Part shown: in pieces, positions 8,967-12,773 of the stretch
Layout of the letters: every line of letters starts with the position of its first letter
Position numbering within the stretch: position 1 is the stretch's first letter
Origin: Victivallales bacterium
Lineage (GTDB): Bacteria; Verrucomicrobiota; Lentisphaeria; Oligosphaerales; Oligosphaeraceae
Length of the DNA: 12,773 nucleotides
Assembly (NCBI GenBank): GCA_017615955.1
Contig: JAFZZD010000455.1
Location: 1-12,773 of the forward strand
Direction of reading: 5' to 3'
Program-made: the position numbers and the translations under genes
The notes under the pieces: generated by a model
Seen by the model: only the letters and a program-made list of their open reading frames with translations
What the model was told of the DNA's origin: nothing
Database searches by the model: none

Positions 8967-9131
8967 TTTCGCGCGGCCGTTATGTTTCCATGCGTCTGTT
9001 GTTGCGGAGGTCTTTCCGCGCGGCCATTGGCCGCGCGTCAGGACGCGATGTTTCCATGCGTCTGTTATCGTGCATGGCCAGGCGCGAATGGCAGTCCAAC
9101 GTCCTGACGCGCGGATCGTGTCCGCGCGAAA
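8967..9131. repeat. 165-bp nested-repeat element (inverted and direct repeats)
   Basis: The non-coding stretch after the giant gene is bounded by a perfect 10-bp inverted repeat: TTTCGCGCGG (8967-8976) and CCGCGCGAAA (9122-9131). Inside are a 21-base palindrome (9017-9037, 10-bp arms around one base), a perfect 15-bp inverted repeat (9031-9045 with 9100-9114), a 6-bp hairpin CCATGC/GCATGG (9054-9059 with 9072-9077), and a 19-bp direct repeat ATGTTTCCATGCGTCTGTT (8982-9000 and 9048-9066). No target-site duplication is evident. It could be a dispersed extragenic palindromic element, a MITE-like remnant or a structured RNA. Short open frames cross it but look non-coding. Confidence 0.7.
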
Positions 9132-9172
9132 CAGCCCGCAATAATTGGCAATTCCTTTACATTATGAATTTA

Positions 9173-9215
9173 AAAACGGCGATAATGCATTACATTACCG
9201 CCGTTTTAATTTTTT
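9173..9215 (+). terminator. Rho-independent terminator after the giant RTX gene
   Basis: AAAACGGCG (9173-9181) pairs perfectly with CGCCGTTTT (9199-9207). The stem continues, after one A-C mismatch, with TAATG (9183-9187) pairing to CATTA (9093-type numbering aside, at 9193-9197), leaving a 5-base loop. AATTTTTT (9208-9215) follows. The A-run before the stem means it might also work in the opposite direction. It lies 227 bp after the stop codon of the giant gene and 42 bp before the next gene, so it separates the two transcription units. Confidence 0.85.
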
Positions 9216-9257
9216 ACTGATAGAAACATCACACAAAAACAAATGGAGAATTGAGAA

Positions 9258-10001
9258 ATGCGTTATGAATTGATGCGTCCGAAGCAGATTAGGGAAGCGA
9301 TTGAGAAGCGTACGCCTGTGGTGCTGCCCCTGGGTGTTCTGGAATATCACAGCGAACATCTTCCCGTTGGAATGGACACATTGGCGGTGGTGCGCTGCGC
9401 GGAACTGCTGGAGAAGGAGATGGAGATAGTCATACTGCCTCCATTCTACTATGGTTCATGCAGTTTTGCGGTGGAAAGCCCAGAAGGGCGCGGTTCCGTG
9501 CATGTGGATTCGCAGGCGCTGGTGCCATTTGCACGCCAGTTGTTCATGGGGCTGCTGCGCGTCGGCTTCCGCAACATCCATACATTCGTGCATCATCAGA
9601 GCGAGAATTTCGCAAGTGGCATGCCCACTGACTTGGCGTTCCGTCTGGCCTCCAAGCAGATCATATTCGAGTTCCTGGACCAGACCAAGGGCGAAGGCTG
9701 GTGGGGAAGCAACACAATGGCCGACTACTATACCGCACATGACAGCCTGGATGCGAATCCTTTCAACTGGATACAGAACCATCCGCTGATGGATGACGAG
9801 ATACTGAAGGCATATCCATTTGACCATGCTGGCGAGGGCGAGACCTCCCTTATGATGTCCCTGTGCCCCAATGAAGTTGACATGGGCAGCTATGACAACA
9901 GCAAGTGGTACGTGGAAAGCGCGGCCCGCGCCTCCAAGGAAACTGGCGACAAGGGCGTTGCCATGATCCTCAAGTACATGAAGCGTGTTTTGCAGGGCTG
10001 A
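9258..10001 (+). CDS. Creatininase-family metal-dependent hydrolase
   Basis: This 247-residue protein belongs by motif to the creatininase/creatinine amidohydrolase family, which also includes MftE-like peptidases and ArfB formamide hydrolases, so substrate cannot be assigned. LPLGVLEYHSEHLPVGMDTL (residues 23-42) contains the usual metal ligands E29, H31 and D40 at canonical spacing. HAGEGETSLMM (H190, E195) matches the conserved family HAGxxETS stretch. The central motif, usually NGHGGN or NGHYEN, is here VHHQSEN (H112, H113, Q114, E116, N117), so the usual histidine position seems shifted. Length is normal for the family. ATG 9258 has GGAG at 9245-9248, 9 bp upstream. It is the first gene of the downstream cluster, with the terminator just before it. 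A cytoplasmic enzyme is likely because no signal peptide is seen. Confidence 0.88.
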   Translation: MRYELMRPKQIREAIEKRTPVVLPLGVLEYHSEHLPVGMDTLAVVRCAELLEKEMEIVILPPFYYGSCSFAVESPEGRGSVHVDSQALVPFARQLFMGLLRVGFRNIHTFVHHQSENFASGMPTDLAFRLASKQIIFEFLDQTKGEGWWGSNTMADYYTAHDSLDANPFNWIQNHPLMDDEILKAYPFDHAGEGETSLMMSLCPNEVDMGSYDNSKWYVESAARASKETGDKGVAMILKYMKRVLQG

Positions 10002-10006
10002 GTGAT

Positions 10007-10062
10007 CAGTGGACAGTGGACAGTGGACAGTGGATAGTGGACAGTGGACTGTGGACTGTGGA
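10007..10062. repeat. Heptamer tandem array (CAGTGGA-type)
   Basis: Eight 7-bp units lie in perfect phase: CAGTGGA four times, TAGTGGA, CAGTGGA, then CTGTGGA twice. A degenerate CAGAAGG follows at 10063-10069. The array starts 5 bp after the stop codon of the creatininase-family gene and fills more than half of the 99-bp gap to the next gene. Heptamer tandem repeats between genes are known in several bacteria, for example the STRR sequences of cyanobacteria; relation to those is not implied. It is too short-period to be a CRISPR array. Confidence 0.9.
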
Positions 10063-10100
10063 CAGAAGGATAATATATTTTTTTAAGGAACTGACGTAGT

Positions 10101-11837
10101 ATGAGTTTTTTGACCGATTGGCAGGGAAGAGAGCATCTTAAGATAGGCATTGGCACGGACCATGGCGGTTTCCAGCTGAAGACCAACTTGATTGCGGCGA
10201 TGACCAAGCTGGGTTATGAGATGGTCGATATGGGGCCGTATGCCCTGGACAACAATGATGACTACACCGACTATGCAGTCAAATTGGCGAAGGCATTCGT
10301 CGCTGGCGAAGTGGATTGTGGCATATTGCTGTGCAAGAGCGGGATTGGCATGTCCATTGCCGCGAATCGTTTCCATGGCGTGAGGGCCGCTCTCTGCACC
10401 AATCCAGAGACAGCCGTTGCCAGCCGCCAGCACAATGATTCCAACATTCTGGTCTGCGGCGGCAAGCATCTGGATGATGCAAGCCTGCTTGAGATCGTGA
10501 AGGCATGGCTGGCGACGCCGTTCACCTTTGAGGAGCGGCATGAACGCCGTCTCATCAAGATTGAGAACATGGCAGTTGACGAGAATGCGGCGTTGCGCGT
10601 GGCGGACCCAGAGGTCTGCGCCATAATGGAGCGTGAGCAGGCGCGTGAGAACCGCGGCATCGAACTGATTGCCTCGGAGAATTTCGCCAGCGTAGCGGTG
10701 CGCTGCGCCAATGGCTCTGTCATGACCAACAAGTATGCGGAAGGCTATCCAGGGCATCGCTACTACAATGGATGCGCACACGTGGACGAGGTGGAGAGCC
10801 TGGCAATCGAGCGTGTTTGCAAACTGTACGGCGCGGAGGCGGCCAATGTGCAGCCCCATTCTGGAACGCAGGCCAACATGGGTGCGTATTTTGCGCTGAT
10901 CGAGCCTGGTGACACGGTGCTGGCCATGAGTTTGGCGCACGGCGGTCATCTTTCCCATGGACACAGCGTGAACTTCAGCGGGCGTACCTATCACTTCGTG
11001 GGGTATGGCGTGTCCCCTGAAACCGAGATGCTTGACTACGATGAAATCGCCAAGATGGCACGCGAATGCAAGCCACGTCTGATTCTGGCTGGCGCAAGCG
11101 CATATCCACGCATAATCGACTTCGCAAGGATGCGTGAGATTGCGGACGAGGTGGGCGCGTATTTCATGGTTGACATGGCGCACATCGCGGGTCTTGTGGC
11201 CGCTGGCGAACATCCAAGCCCAGTACCGTATTGCGATATTGTGACCACAACCACGCACAAGACCCTGCGCGGCCCAAGAGGCGGCCTTATCCTGATGAAG
11301 GAGAAATATGCCAAGAAGGTGAATTCCCAGGTATTCCCGGGAATGCAGGGAGGTCCTCTCATGCACACAATTGCGGCCAAGGCGGTTTGCTTCGGCGAGG
11401 CGCTGCGTCCTGAATTCAAGACATACCAGCATCAGATACGCCTGAATGCGGCTGCCATGGCTGATGAACTGGCAAAGCAGGGCTTCCGCATAGTGTCAGG
11501 CGGGACGGACAACCACCTGATGCTGGTGGACATGCGTCCAAAGCACACCACTGGCAAGGTGGCGGCCACCGCTCTGGACTTTGCGGACATCACCGTGAAC
11601 ATGAACATGATCCCCTTCGATCCGGAGAAGCCATCAGTGACCAGTGGCCTGCGCATTGGAACGCCAGCCATGACCACACGCGGCATGAAGGAGGAGGAGG
11701 CGCGCCAGATTGCCTGGCTCATCACCCGCGTCATCGAGAACATCGGCGACGAGAAGGTGTATGCCGAAGTGGCGGAGCAGGTGCATGCGCTAACGGACCG
11801 TTTCCCGATGCCGCAGTTTCTGCCTTCATGGCTCTAA
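10101..11837 (+). CDS. Fused ribose-5-phosphate isomerase B and serine hydroxymethyltransferase
   Basis: One uninterrupted 578-residue reading frame joins two enzymes that are normally separate. Residues about 13-156 are an RpiB/LacA-type isomerase: [11 protein letters not shown] (D and H of the active site), [13 protein letters not shown] (catalytic Cys region), [11 protein letters not shown], and a terminal [13 protein letters not shown] with the phosphate-binding arginines. It interconverts ribose 5-phosphate and ribulose 5-phosphate. From about 157 onward is a full [31 protein letters not shown], and [14 protein letters not shown] with the PLP lysine at K387, then [12 protein letters not shown] and [10 protein letters not shown]. 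It makes glycine and 5,10-methylene-THF from serine and THF. AAGGA at 10085-10089 is 11 bp before ATG 10101. M157 at 10569 could be an internal SHMT start but lacks a good ribosome binding site. The rpiB-glyA neighbourhood is known in other bacteria, which makes a fusion plausible. Confidence 0.95.
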   Translation: MSFLTDWQGREHLKIGIGTDHGGFQLKTNLIAAMTKLGYEMVDMGPYALDNNDDYTDYAVKLAKAFVAGEVDCGILLCKSGIGMSIAANRFHGVRAALCTNPETAVASRQHNDSNILVCGGKHLDDASLLEIVKAWLATPFTFEERHERRLIKIENMAVDENAALRVADPEVCAIMEREQARENRGIELIASENFASVAVRCANGSVMTNKYAEGYPGHRYYNGCAHVDEVESLAIERVCKLYGAEAANVQPHSGTQANMGAYFALIEPGDTVLAMSLAHGGHLSHGHSVNFSGRTYHFVGYGVSPETEMLDYDEIAKMARECKPRLILAGASAYPRIIDFARMREIADEVGAYFMVDMAHIAGLVAAGEHPSPVPYCDIVTTTTHKTLRGPRGGLILMKEKYAKKVNSQVFPGMQGGPLMHTIAAKAVCFGEALRPEFKTYQHQIRLNAAAMADELAKQGFRIVSGGTDNHLMLVDMRPKHTTGKVAATALDFADITVNMNMIPFDPEKPSVTSGLRIGTPAMTTRGMKEEEARQIAWLITRVIENIGDEKVYAEVAEQVHALTDRFPMPQFLPSWL

Positions 11838-11852
11838 ACAACGGGGAATAAT

Positions 11853-12773
11853 ATGCCGTATGTGACTGTATTGCAGGATGAGGAAGGCGGGTATGATACC
11901 ACGCCTACCTACTTGTTCGACCAGGCGGAGCAGTACCGCGAAAATCCCCATGAGGCGGCGATGACATGGTTTGCCCAGGCGCACTATGGCCTGGGCGTGA
12001 ACTTTGGCGTGCATTCGCTGATGGGGCGCGGGCATGACGTGATGAAGACCGAGGGCATAAAGCACGAGGACTACAAGCGTCTTCAGCAGTCGTTCAAGGC
12101 GGAGCATTTCGATGCCAACGACCTGGTGGAGTTCGCCATTGCCAATGGCATGCGCTATGTGGATTTCACCGTGCGCGGCGCGGATGGGTTCTGCCTCTAC
12201 AATTCAGCCATTTGCGGCTTCAACAGCGCAGCTGCGCCAGCGAGAAGGGATTTGCTGGCGGAACTGGCCTCCGTTTGCGAGTACCATGGCATTGGCCTGT
12301 GCCTGACATATTGCCATGGCATGGACTGGACGCACCCCCATTCGCCCGAGACATTGGTGGATGTGGAGGAGGGCATACAGGAGTATCTGGATTACGCGGC
12401 AGGGCAGTTGAGGGAGCTGCTTACGCAGTATGGCCCCATCGCCGCAGTTTGCCTGGAGGGCATAGAGCATCTTGGCAAGCCAGGCTATGATCTGGCGGTG
12501 TGCGAGGATCTGTACAGCATGATACGGCATTACCAGCCCCAGACCTTGATTGCGTACCAGCATGGCGCCACTGGCGGAGAGGATTTCTTCTTTGTGGAGA
12601 ATGAGGAGCAGCGTGAGGCGAAGGCTGGCAAGATTGCGCAGATGAGGGTGCCTCTGTCACCAGGGCGTTTCAGCTACGACCCCGAATTGGCTGGCAGGCA
12701 TCTGAAGGAGCAGGATGTAATGGACAAGCTCAGGGAGGCGGACAAGCAGAACTGCTGCCTGCAGGTGTCCACC
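11853..12773 (+). CDS. GH29 alpha-L-fucosidase-like protein, 3' end outside the window
   Basis: An open frame of 307 codons runs to the window edge with no stop, so only the N-terminal part is seen. WFAQAHYGLGVNFGVHSLMG, DGFCLYNS, FNSAAAPARRDLL and YLDYAAGQLRELLTQYG follow the order and spacing of the GH29 catalytic barrel. Residues that are normally essential differ by my eye alignment: the His of FGxFIHWG is N50 (VNFG), the HH of KHHDGF is G109-A110 (VRGADGF), and the nucleophile Asp of LWFDG/LWNDM is E202 (CLEGIEHL). It may therefore be an inactive or re-purposed relative. GGGGA at 11843-11847 is 5 bp before ATG 11853. The 15-bp gap to the preceding gene suggests co-transcription. There is no evident signal peptide, so a cytoplasmic protein is likely. 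Confidence 0.85.
   Translation, partial: MPYVTVLQDEEGGYDTTPTYLFDQAEQYRENPHEAAMTWFAQAHYGLGVNFGVHSLMGRGHDVMKTEGIKHEDYKRLQQSFKAEHFDANDLVEFAIANGMRYVDFTVRGADGFCLYNSAICGFNSAAAPARRDLLAELASVCEYHGIGLCLTYCHGMDWTHPHSPETLVDVEEGIQEYLDYAAGQLRELLTQYGPIAAVCLEGIEHLGKPGYDLAVCEDLYSMIRHYQPQTLIAYQHGATGGEDFFFVENEEQREAKAGKIAQMRVPLSPGRFSYDPELAGRHLKEQDVMDKLREADKQNCCLQVST

Noticed and set aside
9156..9186. Promoter TTTACA/GATAAT for the creatininase-family gene
   Set aside because: The 19-bp spacing is too wide and the -10 box lies inside the terminator stem, so I could not separate it from chance.
8879..9220. Small open frames (113 and 65 codons) across the repeat element
   Set aside because: Their peptides are arginine-rich and low in similarity to anything I know, they follow the DNA repeats, and one begins inside the giant gene. 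The stretch is better read as non-coding repeats.
10007..10062. CRISPR-like array
   Set aside because: The period is 7 bp with no spacers, which is a simple tandem repeat.
10083..11432. Long antisense open frame (449 codons) opposite the RpiB-SHMT gene
   Set aside because: It lies within a gene with unmistakable conserved motifs, shows no recognisable domain itself, and is explained by codon bias on the sense strand.
10569..11837. Separate glyA gene starting at M157
   Set aside because: No good ribosome binding site precedes ATG 10569 and the frame is continuous with RpiB, so a fusion is simpler. An additional internal start is not excluded.

Overview
The window looks like chromosomal DNA from a PVC-group bacterium, most likely Lentisphaerota (Victivallales-like). 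This is an inference, not a measurement. It rests on a very long RTX/beta-helix protein with an N-terminal metzincin-like HEAGH motif, a GH29-like gene, an AAA-ATPase/PD-(D/E)XK gene and creatininase-like and RpiB-SHMT genes. From memory I associate the C-terminal module of the giant protein with large surface proteins of Victivallis relatives. There are no rRNA, tRNA, CRISPR or transposase genes. All convincing genes are on the + strand.

Layout. (1) Positions 1-197 hold a strong hairpin (12-34) and a weak promoter candidate. (2) 198-1952 encodes an AAA-ATPase-like protein with a C-terminal PD-(D/E)XK nuclease-like domain. (3) 1953-2154 is a 202-bp gap carrying an 8-bp tandem repeat. (4) 2155-8946 encodes a 2263-residue modular protein. 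It has an HExxHxxGxxD metalloprotease-like N-terminus, beta-helix blocks, a glycine-rich beta region, a fibronectin-III-like domain, more AIDA-like beta-helix, and a C-terminal RTX module with six nonapeptides in register. The lack of an evident signal peptide and the RTX C-terminus suggest type I secretion, but no exporter genes are present. (5) 8947-9257 holds a 165-bp set of nested inverted and direct repeats, then a clear intrinsic terminator. (6) 9258-12773 looks like a co-directional operon: a creatininase-family protein, a 56-bp heptamer tandem array, a fused RpiB-serine hydroxymethyltransferase, and a GH29 alpha-L-fucosidase-like protein cut off by the window end.

How the genes relate. 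The last three genes are closely spaced (99 bp filled by the array, then 15 bp) and have plausible ribosome binding sites, so co-transcription is likely. A shared pathway is not obvious. RpiB and SHMT belong to pentose-phosphate and one-carbon metabolism, while the other two are hydrolase-fold proteins with non-canonical active-site residues. The terminator at 9173-9215 separates the giant secreted-protein gene from this operon.

The points most worth a second look are the RpiB-SHMT fusion, the GH29-like protein with its usual catalytic and sugar-binding residues replaced, the creatininase-fold protein with an HHQSEN motif, the nested-repeat element at 8967-9131, and the mosaic architecture and composition of the giant RTX protein.
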